Assembly (NCBI GenBank): GCA_914767885.1
Contig: CAJZBQ010000056.1
Location: 434,001-498,000 of the forward strand
DNA: 64,000 nt
Source: Blepharisma stoltei
Lineage: Eukaryota; Ciliophora; Heterotrichea; Heterotrichida; Blepharismidae
Direction: 5' to 3'
A model generated the notes under the pieces. It was not told the DNA's origin. It made no database searches and worked only from the letters and a program-made list of their open reading frames with translations. Positions 22,807 to 33,441 of this stretch are shown piece by piece; within the stretch, counting starts at the first letter, position 1, and every line of letters begins with the position of its first letter. A program made the position numbers and the translations under genes.

Positions 22807-23145
22807 TTATTGAGAATCTGGTGCTGTAGCGTATTTTTCATGATAGTCGCTATCTGCCCAAATTGGCTTGTTAAGGAACTCTTTTGATCTCATAGGTCTA
22901 GCATGCTCGACTACTAAACTGTTTTCTCCCATCAGAGAGTTGTGTTTGTTAAAAATCGCATGATCTGCATCTTCCTCTTCTTCATATTCAATAAATGCGA
23001 AACCTCTTGATGCTTTTGTTATAGGATCAGCTGGGATGTCAATATTTTTTATCTCGCCAAAAGGAATAAATGCTTCGTTTAAAGCATTATAGTCAGCTCC
23101 GTCCGGCAAATTTCCCACAAAAATCATCCTTGGATTTTTTTGCAT
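22807..23145 (-). CDS. RRM protein resembling the PPIE/cyclophilin-E RNA-binding domain, 112 aa
   Basis: Single RRM with RNP2 MIFVGNL and RNP1 RGFAFIEY. The stretch after the RRM (ARPMRSKEFLNKPIWADSDYHEKY) matches the linker that follows the RRM in cyclophilin E (PMRIKE..SRPVWSDDDW). The peptidyl-prolyl isomerase domain is absent and the ORF ends normally, so this is an RRM-only form. Likely a spliceosome-associated RNA binder. No intron or IES. Confidence 0.85.
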   Translation of the reverse strand: MQKNPRMIFVGNLPDGADYNALNEAFIPFGEIKNIDIPADPITKASRGFAFIEYEEEEDADHAIFNKHNSLMGENSLVVEHARPMRSKEFLNKPIWADSDYHEKYATAPDSQ

Positions 23146-23353
23146 TTTATTATAAAGGAAATAGCATGGCTATTTTGCCAGTAAGTCTATCATTTTTAGT
23201 TGTGATTTAGTTAATATCTATTAATTATCTTAATTCTTTTCAATATAAATATAGTATGTCTATAATTTAATTTATATTTTCAAAAATAAAATTAAGAAAA
23301 ATTTTTGTAGAGAAGATAGGATTATTTTATTTCAAGTTATAGAAAAACTAAAC

Positions 23354-23824
23354 ATGACTAGCATCAAAATTCCATTCGAGAATCTCGGCAAAAATTCCTA
23401 TAAAGACTCTTATAGAAGGCCACAATCAGCGCGCAACTACTCAGAATCTCGCAAAAACCCTATTTTACAGTTAGATGATTTCACTACAACTCCCAAATCA
23501 ATGAGGGCAAAAGTCCCTGGATATATGGACTCAAGTCGATGGCTGAATGAAAGACCAAAAGGAAAAGGATTAGTTAGATCTACTACAGGCAGCTCATATA
23601 ATTTTATAAGTTCGCAAGATCTTATTAACTTTAAGCCGACCAAGCGAATTTTCGCTCAAGGAAGAGCATTTCCTATACCTGAGAGGGCTTGCATTCGCTT
23701 AAAACCTGCTGCTCCTGTAAAGAATCCAGTTTTACAGACTGACCAATGTTTTGGAAATAAAGAAAAACCTTGCATTAGGATTATTGACCCAAGACCATCG
23801 TTTATAACTGAGTATTTCAATTGA
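23354..23824 (+). CDS. hypothetical protein, 156 aa
   Basis: Complete ORF (ATG to TGA-free, TGA at 23824-23826 then TAA in the same frame would add one Trp codon; stop TAA follows). Basic, Ser/Pro-rich, with repeated short motifs (KNPILQ and KNPVLQ; KPCIRI and RACIRL), likely intrinsically disordered. Family not recognised; could be a microtubule-associated or ciliary inner protein. If TGA is read as Trp the C-terminus is EYFNWIRQFIHILFINS-like before TAG, so the exact end is uncertain. Confidence 0.55.
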   Translation: MTSIKIPFENLGKNSYKDSYRRPQSARNYSESRKNPILQLDDFTTTPKSMRAKVPGYMDSSRWLNERPKGKGLVRSTTGSSYNFISSQDLINFKPTKRIFAQGRAFPIPERACIRLKPAAPVKNPVLQTDQCFGNKEKPCIRIIDPRPSFITEYFN

Positions 23825-24533
23825 ATAAGGCAATTTATACATATTTTATTTATAAATAGTATATTTATCTATATAAAAAATAATTTAATTAAATTAAAAT
23901 GCTTTTCTCGCCATAAGCAGGCAAATCCTCTAGCCTTTCCCCATCTTGGCTCCAAATGTCGTCATTTTGGATTTCCGATCTGAAGAAGCTGTTCCAAGGG
24001 ATCAGCTTACCAGATCAGAGTCACCATCTGTAGAGAAGACCATAAGGTGGATAAAGACTGTCTAGCAAATCTTGCAGGGCTTCGAGTTAAGCAAAAAATT
24101 TCCCTCTTCAGCAAGGGCCCAAGCCTGAAGGCCTACTTCAAAAGGGATAGAGGCCCTGCTTTCAGCTTCATCAGTAGGGAGTGCACCTCAGAGTCCAATT
24201 TTCGTCAACTTCAACATCTTATTTCTCCTATATAATAAGGGCTTATCCATTTTTTAACTAGAAAATTTTTATTTATCCTATTTCAATATGAGAAATTCTC
24301 TTCCTTCCTCAGAGCTTGGATTTAAGAAAAATTTATTGTAATTTTTATGCAGCGCTGAGCAAAATAAAAGCCGAGTTTTTGACCAAGCTGGAGTTTGTGA
24401 CCCATTCGATTCGCATAGAAAAACAATTGACCATAGGCAAAGTTCAGTTTCTGATTTACTCTCATATAAATATGCATTGCCATATAGAGAAAATAAAATA
24501 ACAGAGAAAATATAATTTAAATAAATTGATTAT
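23825..24533. other. intergenic with a GC-richer insert-like block
   Basis: About 23905-24235 is GC-richer than its surroundings, as in the retroposons elsewhere, with an open stretch of about 60 codons (24047-24235). No target-site duplication or tail is clear. Nature unresolved: a decayed mobile element or an unrecognised exon. Confidence 0.35.
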
Positions 24534-26225
24534 TTAACCAAGTCTATATCCTGGCCCTGTAAAAGGCTGTTGTCGTGGCTGCTCAGGTGGCGGTGGCGGA
24601 GGGTTTGATGATCCTGCTCCATAAGCTGCTCCATATCCATAACCATAACCAGGTGGCACCATTGGTCCTCTTTCAATTGCTTCTATAAATAAACCTTTAA
24701 GTTCTCTATAAGCCAAAAATGCATAATAAATAGAGACAATATAAAAAGGCACCTTAATCAGCATAATAATAACTAAAACCCCATAAGTATCATCAACCTC
24801 TTTTTCATCAGCCAAATAATCGCCTGTAAACATAACGCTTGTAATTAAATCCATTATGCATAAAACGATATAGAATATACAAGTACATCAGTGATCAAGC
24901 ATGAAACCCAGCCCTCAATGCCAAAATACCTAGTCTTTATAGTGCAAGATTTAATAGATATTGCATTATTTTCGTTCTTAAACCTATATAACGCGATTTA
25001 TAGTATGCTTACACATATATATTAAATAATTATATCATATCTCTAGTAAATACAAACCTTTTTAGACTAAAAATAAGAATTTAATAGAGAAATACGCTTT
25101 ATCTCACATTTGATGCATGAATTTTCTTAAAATTGATAGGTAAAAATAAATCAATTCAATTATAATTATCCATCATAGACATATGCATAATCTAGCATCG
25201 ATAGCGCTAAATTAATGCGCTTTAACAAATTTAAGCTGCTTACTCCCCCCTCCGTGAGTGAAAAAAAAATTTTGTTCACTCACGGAGGGTTAATTGTTTT
25301 TTTATATATAAATTTTATAGAAAATATTTTTTTTTAGAAATTTAAAAAAATCCTAATTCGCAAAAATTGGGAAGCAAATATTAATTTAATTTATAAAATT
25401 TATGTTTTAAAAAGCAATTTGTTTAAAATTAAACAGAATTAGTTCGAGATTTCATTATACTAATTATCATTTATATATCAAAAATTTTTTTCATAAAAAA
25501 TTTTTCTATTAAAAAAAATTTTTGTTCACTCACGGAGGGTGGGTTTTTGGGCAAAAAATAGGGATTTTTCTAATGGTTTTGTTCGCTCACGGAGAGAGGG
25601 AGGAGTTAGATAGCTTATTTTATATATAAGAAGCGATATATCTCATTTAAATTTAATACAAAAATATGAGCCAAGCTTGCTAGCAATAAAAAATTTTATA
25701 AATACTAGAGAATGAAATAAAGTATTTAATATATATGTAAACATTCTATAAATAGCACTGTAATAGTATATTTGCGAAAATACTGCAATATCTCTTATAT
25801 CTTGTATTATAAATATAGGTATTTTGGCATTGAGGGGTGTGGGAGCGGGGAGTTGGGGAGCAGCTTCATGCTTGATAACACCAGTTCATAGTCCATACAA
25901 TCATAAATAGTAATAAAGCTCCCATAAGCATGATTATTCCAGACCAAATATCTACGAAAATATTGAGAATCCCTAACTACTCCCATCATTTATTAAGCTA
26001 TCAGTATCATTCAATCTTTGAAAAAAATTATAAATATAAAATACGATATATTATTTTTTATTTTTATTTATTTATTACATATATTGCAATATATAAAAAA
26101 TTTCGTTCAATCAATATAAGGAGTAAGCAAATTTGCATTATGCCTAATATCTTTATGATGTTGAATAACTTATCACAGTAAGCGTTAGGGTGCTCGGGAA
26201 TTCCTGTGGGTAAACAGCAGAACAT
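24534..26225 (-). CDS. four-TM membrane protein with Pro/Gly-rich tail, 186 aa
   Basis: Exons 26225-26124, 25973-25873 and 24891-24534 sum to 187 codons. N-terminus MFCCLPTGIPEHPNAYCDK. Four hydrophobic segments follow (IIKILGIMQICLGILNIF, IIMLMGALLLFMIVW, CIFYIVLCIMDLITSVMF, VLVIIMLIKVPFYIVSIYYAF), then a GYGYGYGAAYGAG / PPPPPPEQPRQQ tail. It resembles LAPTM/MARVEL-like small tetraspanning proteins in layout only. Interrupted by a 150-bp IES and by a 981-bp long-TIR element that itself contains a MITE. The second junction is TGA- rather than TA-bounded (see findings). Confidence 0.72.
24895..25875. mobile_element. long-TIR element (IES, 981 bp)
   Basis: Ends TCAAGCATGAA ... TTCATGCTTGA. Inverted similarity extends about 150 bp inward from each end (shared blocks CTCAATGCCAAAATACCTA, AGATATTGCA, ATATATTAAATA). 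The right arm has an extra ~30-bp GC-rich insert. A family-1 MITE is nested at 25243-25608. Confidence 0.8.
25243..25608. mobile_element. family-1 MITE nested in the long-TIR element
   Basis: 366 bp; TA at 25241-25242 and 25607-25608. Confidence 0.9.
25976..26125. other. IES (150 bp) in the four-TM gene
   Basis: TA at 25974-25975 and 26124-26125; very AT-rich. One end TTACTCC and the other GGAGTAGTTA, faintly MITE-like. Removal joins QICL to GILNIF. A second TA choice a few bases away would add three residues. Confidence 0.7.
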
Positions 26226-26325
26226 CTTTATTTTATGACATGCCTAGGATATAAAATTATTATCCGTTACTAACAAAAGCAATTTTAAAAGCAAATATAA
26301 AGCAGATTTTCATAAGAATTAGAAT

Positions 26326-28068
26326 ATGGATCGAGAAATAGGGAATTTTTCACGATTTTATACTAACGAAGCTGAAAAGGAGCGAAGGAAAGAAATTTTA
26401 AAAAAAGTAAACAAAAATTAGGCTGAAGAAGATTTTTTAAACGCTCAAAAAGAATTAGAAGAGTGAAAAACCAAAAGATCCAAGCAAACAACTCCACAGC
26501 CTCAAAGTTTTCCAGTTGATGAAAATATATGTTTCACTCCCAATGAGTTTATTACTTTTGATAACCCAAGAAGTGCAAAGACTCAAGTAAAACTAAGCAT
26601 TTCTCCAATTAAAGAAGAAAAATCAAGAATCACTTATCCCGGGGAATTTTTCGAATCAAATGACAATTATATATCAAAAAGAGAGCACAACAAAATCTTG
26701 CAAGAACTCGCAATAGAGCACAACAGAGAGTTAGAAGCTGAAAGAAGCAAAGGAATTGAAATGTTCACTAAAAAAGCGGCGGAATTTGAAAAAATGGTCC
26801 AAGATAATGATAGGATAAAGGAAATCAAATATAAGCAAAGACATAGAAGTGTTGAACAGCTAGAACAAGAATTATTGGATTTACAGACTTCTGTGCATCA
26901 ATATAAACTAAATGAAGAAGTCATGAAAAAACAGTATCAAGCTTTAGTACAACAGAGTGAAAAAGAAATTAAAGCACATTTAAACAGCTTGGCAAAAGCT
27001 CGAGAAGAAATTGAGTATTATAAAATTGCAAAGCCACAAGAGATAGAAAAAGAACTAAACTCAGTAAAAGAAAGGGTTGACCATTTGAATTGCCAAATTC
27101 AGTATAAAGAGAGAGAAATCAAAGAGAAGGATCAGCAATTATTAAACCTTCACACTAGAATTCGGGAAAGAGAAGGATTCATTGCACAGCTGGAGCAGAA
27201 AATTATTGCTTTAGAGCAGGAAAGGTTATCTAGTAAAGAAAAAGAATTTGAAGCAACTACAATTAAATTCAATTTAGAAGATGAAAAGCGAAAACGAGAA
27301 AAAATCGAAAATGATTATAATTTACTATTAAAAGACACAGAAAATATCAAGCAAAAAATAAGAAAAGAAATAGAATTAAGTTATCGAGAAGAAATTGAAA
27401 ATTTGGATAATAAAAATCAGAAATTGAAATATGAATTAGAAAAAGCAATGAATGAAAAAAACCCAAATCAGCTGGAAGACAAGAAAATTCAATTGGAAAA
27501 TGAATTGTCAGAACTCGAAAATTTAAGGCAGCTTAAATTATCTGACTCGACATCAGAACATATAGAAGTTTCCTATGTTTGGCGCTGTAAGGCCGATAAA
27601 TTCTGATCGGAATTTATCGGTAGGTTGCACCAAATCAATGCCTTGGTCGGACCAAAAAGCGATTTGGTCCGACGAACTTGGAAAGCTCCTGGGAAAATGT
27701 CTGCGCTTTTAGCGCTATATAGAGGAAACCTCTATATAGAAGGCGTTAAAAACTATTATGAAAAAAGATGCAAAAGTTTTGAAAATGAAGCGATAAGTTG
27801 GAAAAATAAAGCTGGAGAGCTAGTTTCAAAGTATTATACTGCATTAAAAGGGCTGAGATCAAAAATTCATCATTTTAAAGCAGAAACAATAAGAAAGCAA
27901 GCTATGATGAAAGATGATTTTGATGATAGTATAAATCAAATTATGGGACGATATGGCAAAGCTCTCAAAAATGCAGATTCCATGGTTCAAACTTTATCAC
28001 AAAAACTTGCAAGTCTCACCGAAAAAAAGCCTAAGTCAAAAGCTGTAAGAAAAACCAATAATATTTAA
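26326..28068 (+). CDS. coiled-coil protein, 517 aa
   Basis: A 15-nt intron (26407-26421) and a 174-bp palindromic IES (27563-27736) are removed to give 518 codons. After a Lys/Glu-rich start comes a 300-residue heptad-rich region (EQELLDLQTSVHQYKLNEE and similar). The C-terminal ~100 residues are basic (SKYYTALKGLRSKIHHFKAE), ending KAVRKTNNI. No signal peptide or TM. The layout fits a centrosomal/basal-body or cytoskeletal coiled-coil protein; no specific family is claimed. The IES has no in-frame stop, so unexcised copies would still be translated. Confidence 0.78.
26407..26421 (+). other. 15-nt spliceosomal intron
   Basis: gtaaacaaaaattag; contains the only in-frame TAG of the region. Removal joins EILKK to AEEDFLNAQ. 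Confidence 0.92.
27563..27736. mobile_element. palindromic IES (174 bp, in-frame, stop-free)
   Basis: TA at 27561-27562 and 27735-27736. 14-bp TIR TATAGA(A/G)GTTTCCT. Inside are three hairpins: ccgataaattc/gaatttatcgg, gtcggaccaaa/tttggtccgac, tatatagagg/cctctatata. Confidence 0.82.
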
Positions 28069-28101
28069 TTTACAAGATTTTCTAAAATGTTGTTAAGTGT
28101 A

Positions 28102-29856
28102 CTATAGCTTCAAATCAGAAAGCTTCTTAAATATTTCTTTTTGTGCTGGTGTGCATATAGAAAATTTCCCGAGGATGGCGCTATCTTGCGCCATCCTCAG
28201 GCAATTCAAAAAATGGCCCCACACGGGAATCGAACCCACGTGTGGGGCCATTTTTGGTGCGTGTAAGTCGATGTTTTACACATACCAAAAATGGCCCCAC
28301 ACATGGGTTCAATTCCCGTGTGGAGCCGGTTTTTTGAATTGCCCGAGGATGGCGCAAAATAGCGCCATCCTCGGGCAATTTCTATATTTTTGGAACAACC
28401 ACATTAAACTTCACATAATGGCTCCCTCGCTGGTTTTTTGCAGAAGGATACATATGTGATATACCGTAGTTCAAAATTTGTGACCTGTCACCAGTATTCG
28501 TTCCTTTGGCAACTTCTACATTTAATTTTCCATACAATGTGTCGACTTCTATTATAGATCCTAAAACTGCTTGAGATATTGTGATATCAACATCAGAAAT
28601 AATATCATATCCAGATCTTTTAAATGTTGGATGACTCCCCACAGTAAGCCTCACAAACAAATCACCTGGATTGTTCCCATAACTATTGAAATTCCCTTTT
28701 TTAGGTATCTTAATAGTCTGCCCTGTTCCTACTCCTTTTGGTATCGATATTTTATCAATACTCTGTGTTTGATTAACCCGCTTCCCATTGCATGATTTAC
28801 ATTTATTCTTGCTCCCCCCTCCGTAAGTGAACAAAACCATTAGAAAAATCCCTATTTTTTGCTCAAAAACCCACCCTCCATGAGTGAACAAAATCTTTTT
28901 AATAGAAAAATTTTTTATGGAAAAAAAAAATTGATATATAAGTTATAATTAGTATAATGAAATCTAGAGCTAATTCTGTTTAATTTTAAACAAATTGCGT
29001 TTTAAAACATAAATTTTATAAATTAAATTAATATTTGCGAATTCGGATTTTTTTAAATTTCTAAAAAAAATTTTCTATTTAAATTTATATATAAATTTTT
29101 TTAAAAAAAAAAAATTAACCATCTCCGTGAGTGAAAAAAATTTTTATTCACTCATGGAGGGGGGGAGTTAACATATTGTCCAGTCCCATTGCATTTTGGA
29201 CACTCCTGCTCGAATAGGTTCATTCCATTCTGATAATGAATCACTCCTAACCCCATACATTCATAACATTCAAAAATTCCCCTCTCTTCAGCAATCCTTC
29301 CGCCTTGGCATTTATTGCAAACACTTTGCCTTTGGATTTTAATTACTTTATCAGTTCCATGTACAGCATCTAAGAAGCTAATATCAAGATCAATCCATAT
29401 ATCGTCTCCTTTTTTTTTGATATTTGATTTTCTTTTTTTATCAAAGGTAAAAATTTCTTCAAAATCGAATTCATCAATATCAATAAATACATCATTCATA
29501 TAGCCGGGGTTGAAATCATAAAATAAATCATCTTCAAAAGAATCTTGATATTTTTGAGAATTCTTTCTTTTCTTTTTTTCTTGGTAAACTTTTGGTTCTT
29601 CAGTTTGACCATTGTCATAATCTCTTCTTTTTTTTCTGTCGCCTAGAGTTTCATATGCGTTGTTTATATCTGAAAATTTAGAATGCGAGCCATGGGATTT
29701 ATTTATATCTGGGTGCTGCTTTTTAGCAAGGCTAAAATAAGCTTGCTTTATTTGTGCTTGGGTGGCTTTACGAGGTACACCTAAAATCTTATAAAAATCT
29801 TTTTTCGATAGTAAGATAGATGAGCTTCTGAATCCTCTGACAGCCGCAGAAAACAT
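28102..29856 (-). CDS. mitochondrial-type DnaJ (class A Hsp40), 386 aa
   Basis: 387 codons after removing IESs 28158-28386 and 28806-29170. The N-terminus MFSAAVRGFRSSSILLSKK is Arg/Ser-rich and amphipathic, a likely mitochondrial presequence. The J domain (about 20-85) has the HPD motif in KKQHPDINK. The zinc-finger region has four CxxCxGxx repeats (CNKCQGGR, CYECMGLG, CPKCNGTG, CKSCNGKR). The C-terminal beta domains are intact and end KIFKKLSDLKL. It is the DNAJA3/Mdj1 type that stimulates mitochondrial Hsp70. One MITE splits the zinc finger between repeats three and four. The start is 28 bp from the divergent VHS gene; a longer upstream frame would overlap that gene and is rejected. Confidence 0.93.
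28158..28386. mobile_element. foldback IES with nested palindromes in DnaJ gene
   Basis: 229 bp; TA at 28156-28157 and 28385-28386. Outer TIR TATAGAAA..TT(T/G)CCCGAGGATGGCGC; each outer arm is a hairpin. The inside has two large hairpins around gggaatcgaaccc and gggttcaattccc. Removal joins VVVPKI to CTPAQKEIF. Confidence 0.92.
28806..29170. mobile_element. family-1 MITE as IES in DnaJ gene
   Basis: TA at 28804-28805 and 29169-29170. On the left the frame-restoring TA is about 7 bp outside the MITE end. Junction GQYVKCKSCNG. Confidence 0.85.
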
Positions 29857-29884
29857 GGATTTACTATTAAAGTTATAATATTTT
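29857..29884. promoter_or_regulatory. 28-bp divergent intergenic region
   Basis: Only 28 bp separate the ATG of DnaJ (minus) from the ATG of the VHS gene (plus). It is AT-rich. Both transcripts must start here or inside each other's coding region. Confidence 0.7.
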
Positions 29885-31792
29885 ATGAGTAAACAAGGAA
29901 CCTTGCAGTCATTAATAGATGAAGCGACAAGCGAAACCTTATTAAGGCCAGACTTACAGCTAAATGTCTCTGTGACTGATAGAGTAAACTCACGTCCTGA
30001 TATGTAATGTGTTATATAGGCCAAAAGAAGCAATTAAGCACATTAAAAGGAGATTACTTACTCCATCATCTCCATAAGCGAAGAAAACCATTAGTAAATC
30101 TCATTTTTTGATAAAAAAAGCTCCCTCCATAAAAAATTTTGATATGAGGTGATAATTAGCATAATATAATCTTTAACTAATTCTGTTCAAATAAAATTAA
30201 CTTTTTCTTTACATTATTTTAAAATTGGGATTTTCTAAATTTCAAAAAAAACCTCTGTGAGAAAACAAAAAAATTTGTTCGCTAATTGAGGGGAAGTTAG
30301 TAGAAATGCAAAAGTTTTAATGCTCACACTTGAGCTTTTGGAATTCATGGTCAACAACTCATCGCTTCCTTTTCATACTCAAGTCGGCAGCAAAGACTTT
30401 TTGAACACTTTTGCAGTGATGATAAAAAATAAAGATTCAGATCCACAAGTCAAAGAAAAATTGAAAAATTTAGTGAATGCGTGGGCGTTAAAATTTAGAG
30501 ACTGCCAAGACATCTTGCCTGGGTTCATGCAGCTCTATGCATCTTTAAAAGCCGGAGGGGTTCAATTCCAGAATGACATTCCTGAAGAAAGCCCATCAGT
30601 TTCTACTGGTCCGATGATATCGGCTCCTACATCTATCAAACCGCAAGGCCAGGCTTTGTATTTTCAGCAAAAGCAGCCTCAGTCTCAACCTCAGTCTCAG
30701 CCTCAGCCACATTCTTCAGCACCATCATCTTCTTCATCAAGAAATCTTCCACAAAGTAAGGTAGAAAAACTCAAAAAAGACCTCGAAATCGTAAAAGAAA
30801 ACACCACAATTGTAAATGAAATGATTGATGCTGCCAGCCCTCATGAAAATGTAGCAAAAAATGACACCTTAACTGAATTAGTCGCTACTTTGCGTGCCAT
30901 GAATTCTAAATTGATTAAGCTGATAACGAATTTAGAAGACGAAGAAATGACTGCATATTGCATTGGGATTAAAGATGACGTTGATAACGCACTAAAAAGA
31001 TACGAAGACTTAAAAAGTGGGAAAAGACCAGCACCAGTGGTTGCAAAACAAAGCCAGGATCTGCTTGGAGAAGATTTATTTCAGCCTCAGAACGAAGGAT
31101 TGCTCGGATATCAAGCGATGGGCTCAGAGTCTTTGTTACAAGAAAATAGTCAGTCTCAGCTTTCTGGAGATCTTTTTAGCTCTCCTCAGCCGGCTATGAA
31201 GGCTGATTTCTTTGTATCTTCTCAGCCTATATTTCCTCAACAGAAAGCAGATTTGTTTGGAGAGCCCATCAATATTCCTCCTCCTATAAATCAGCCAGCT
31301 ACTATTCCATCAGGTGCATTTGATTTGTCTAACCAGCTATTTTTTAACCAAAATCCAAGTATTTCTACTCCTCCACAACCAGCTACTTCAATTCCACCGC
31401 AACCAAATGCATTTTATAATGTTTCTCAGCCAAGTCCATATATAACTTCTCCGCCTCAGCCATTGCCTTATGTTCCTAATATATCTCAGCCAATACTATC
31501 AGCTCCTAATCCAATGCAGCCTTCTGCATCTTCTTTAATCGACCCATTTGCGTCGTTAAATTTCACTCCTTCACAACCAAGCTTTAATGCTCCTGCTTAT
31601 AATACTCAACCAAAGCCACAGACTGGGATGAATTATAATGCTCCGCAGCCAACCACGATGATTTCTTCTACTAACCCTAGCCAAAATTCCCAAATAAAGC
31701 ATAATCTTCCATCAGCCTATGGACAGACTCAAGAATTCAATGAAAAACCAAAAAGTGCATTTGATGATTTGGTTGATTTCTCTAAGCTTTAA
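29885..31792 (+). CDS. VHS-GAT domain endosomal sorting protein (TOM1/TOL-like), 550 aa
   Basis: A 16-nt intron and a 239-bp IES are removed to give 551 codons. The VHS domain (about 1-140) runs LIDEATSETLLRPD ... LLSRNAKVLMLTLELLEFMVNN ... FHTQVGSKDFLNTF, matching the canonical eight-helix pattern at the junction. A GAT domain follows (about 220-310; KVEKLKKDLEIVKENTTIVNEMI). The tail is Pro/Gln-rich with clathrin-box-like DLLGEDLF and several DLF motifs, ending DDLVDFSKL. Such proteins bind ubiquitinated cargo, clathrin and ESCRT-0 partners on endosomes. Divergent from DnaJ with only 28 bp between start codons. Confidence 0.92.
30004..30019 (+). other. 16-nt spliceosomal intron
   Basis: gtaatgtgttatatag; restores RPDMPKEAIKHIKRRLL of the VHS domain. 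Confidence 0.92.
30061..30299. mobile_element. decayed family-1 MITE as IES in VHS gene
   Basis: 239 bp; TA at 30059-30060 and 30298-30299. Ends reduced to ctccatcatctccataagcgaa / attgaggggaagtta, with many deletions. Confidence 0.85.
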
Positions 31793-32437
31793 TTATATAT
31801 TTCATTTATTATATTTTTCTTAGTAATAAATATATTTCCAATGTTAAAAACAATAATTATAATGATTATTTCTCAAATTGTGTATTAGATTTAATTATTA
31901 AGATAGTAAAATATTGTTTTAGCTTAATGAAGAAATATGATTTATTTAAAAAAGGCTACTGCGCCAGGAGAGAGGGGTATTTTCTTTTCTTTTTCAACAC
32001 CTTGAGTATTTGTAATTTTTTAGGTGGGTTGCCTTTTAATTAATTAATTAATTAATGAAATTTTATTGTTTGAATTAAGTTGATTATTCCCAAAATCAAT
32101 CTTAATATTAAAAGACAGCACCTAAATATGGCATTTTATATTTTCTGTAGTTGCCTTCTGTTTTTTCATTGTTTTGGGCAGATAAATTGATTGATTTGAA
32201 CGATTAATAGAAGTATCTCCTTGGCATATATCTAAGTAAAAATATTTTAAGTGAGTTTTATATTTTAATATTTAGAGTATTTTCTCTAAAGATGTCTAAA
32301 GCCATTTTTCTCCATTTAACACTAAATTAGAAAGCTCTTTCCAACATTGGATCTTTATAATGTTTAAATAAGAACATCGATAAGAATTTAATTTGTTGAT
32401 ACATAATCAAAAAATTTCAAAAAAATATAAATATAAA
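31793..32437. other. intergenic, AT-rich
   Basis: No gene or element recognised. Contains a short (AATT)n run near 32037-32054. Confidence 0.5.
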
Positions 32438-32623
32438 ATGGACATCACTGAAGATGAGCTACAAGAAGCACAAGAATTCTTAAGTAATTTGCTAGAGAGT
32501 ACAAGGAGAGAAGCAATTTTAACCCTTATTAGTACACTGCGTGGCCAAAAATGCCCAAGTGCTTTAACATTAAGATACTTAGAAACTCTTTTAAAGGAAG
32601 CTGAAGAAAATCAGCAAAAATAG
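32438..32623 (+). CDS. small helical hypothetical protein, 61 aa
   Basis: ATG at 32438 (an upstream in-frame ATG at 32393 is less likely because the intervening residues are a Lys/Tyr/Asn string). Two predicted helices, acidic and Leu-rich (DELQEAQEFLSNLLEST, LRYLETLLKEAEENQQK). Family unknown. Strong coding-like composition supports it. Confidence 0.55.
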   Translation: MDITEDELQEAQEFLSNLLESTRREAILTLISTLRGQKCPSALTLRYLETLLKEAEENQQK

Positions 32624-33441
32624 AAGTAAAGAAGACTGATGAGCTTGGGGATTTATATAATTATAAAATTTAGCTAAAAATTGGAAATTATTAAATTAAA
32701 TACTTACCAACATGCCATAGAATCTCTTGAATTGATGGAATTCAAATTTACTGATAATATTAGCTTAAAATAAGAATCGCGGCTGAAAGCGATGAAAAAT
32801 TCCTATACAAAACTCTTTTGATTAATACTCACCCATGATTCGATGTAAAGTTCTATAGGTCTCTTAAATTCACTTTAGACATAGAAGAATTCTGGATCAC
32901 GCAATTAAATAATCTCTAAAGAGTGTTGCCCAAATAGTCCTGAAAATAGCCTTCCTTAATCCAATAGCAAATATATACAGTACCCAAAACTATTACTGTC
33001 TTATATTTTGAAGCTGGTAATAATTTATTTACATGGTGTAAAGAATTAGAAACTATTTACATCTGATCGAATAGTGATTCAATAAATGCTTCATTGTCCA
33101 CGAAGTCTAATTGATTTTCGGCTTGATCATAATTCATATCATATGATGAAGAACTCTCCTTACGTACGCTCTCGTGAGGGACATAATTGTATAGATCATT
33201 GGCCCCATAATCGTAAAATACGAACCAAAGGTCTGTCCCCGGCTTGCATTTTCTTGATAACTCTTGTGAGGCGAAATTTGTGAATCACTCTTGGAAATAT
33301 TTAACAAATGACGGTTGGGAGAACAAATAATTTTTATATCGGCGACCATAAGATATGCTATTATTTCTAATTAGCCATAGAATAAGAAAACTGATTAAGA
33401 TTTCTCATTATTCTACTTTATTACTATCTTATAACAAAATA
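32624..33441. other. intergenic
   Basis: Slightly GC-richer around 33080-33300 but no coherent frame, TSD or TIR found. Confidence 0.4.

Noticed and set aside
25807-25989. 60-aa ORF MMGVVRDSQYFRRY on the minus strand
   Set aside because: Shadow frame. The true frame in the same DNA gives the membrane helix ILNIFVDIWSGIIMLMGALL and fits exactly with the neighbouring exons.
29857-30033. N-terminal extension of the DnaJ protein (MLLLAYITHY...)
   Set aside because: It overlaps the first exon of the divergent VHS gene, whose domain sequence is clear; the MFSAAVRGFRSSS start gives a normal mitochondrial presequence.
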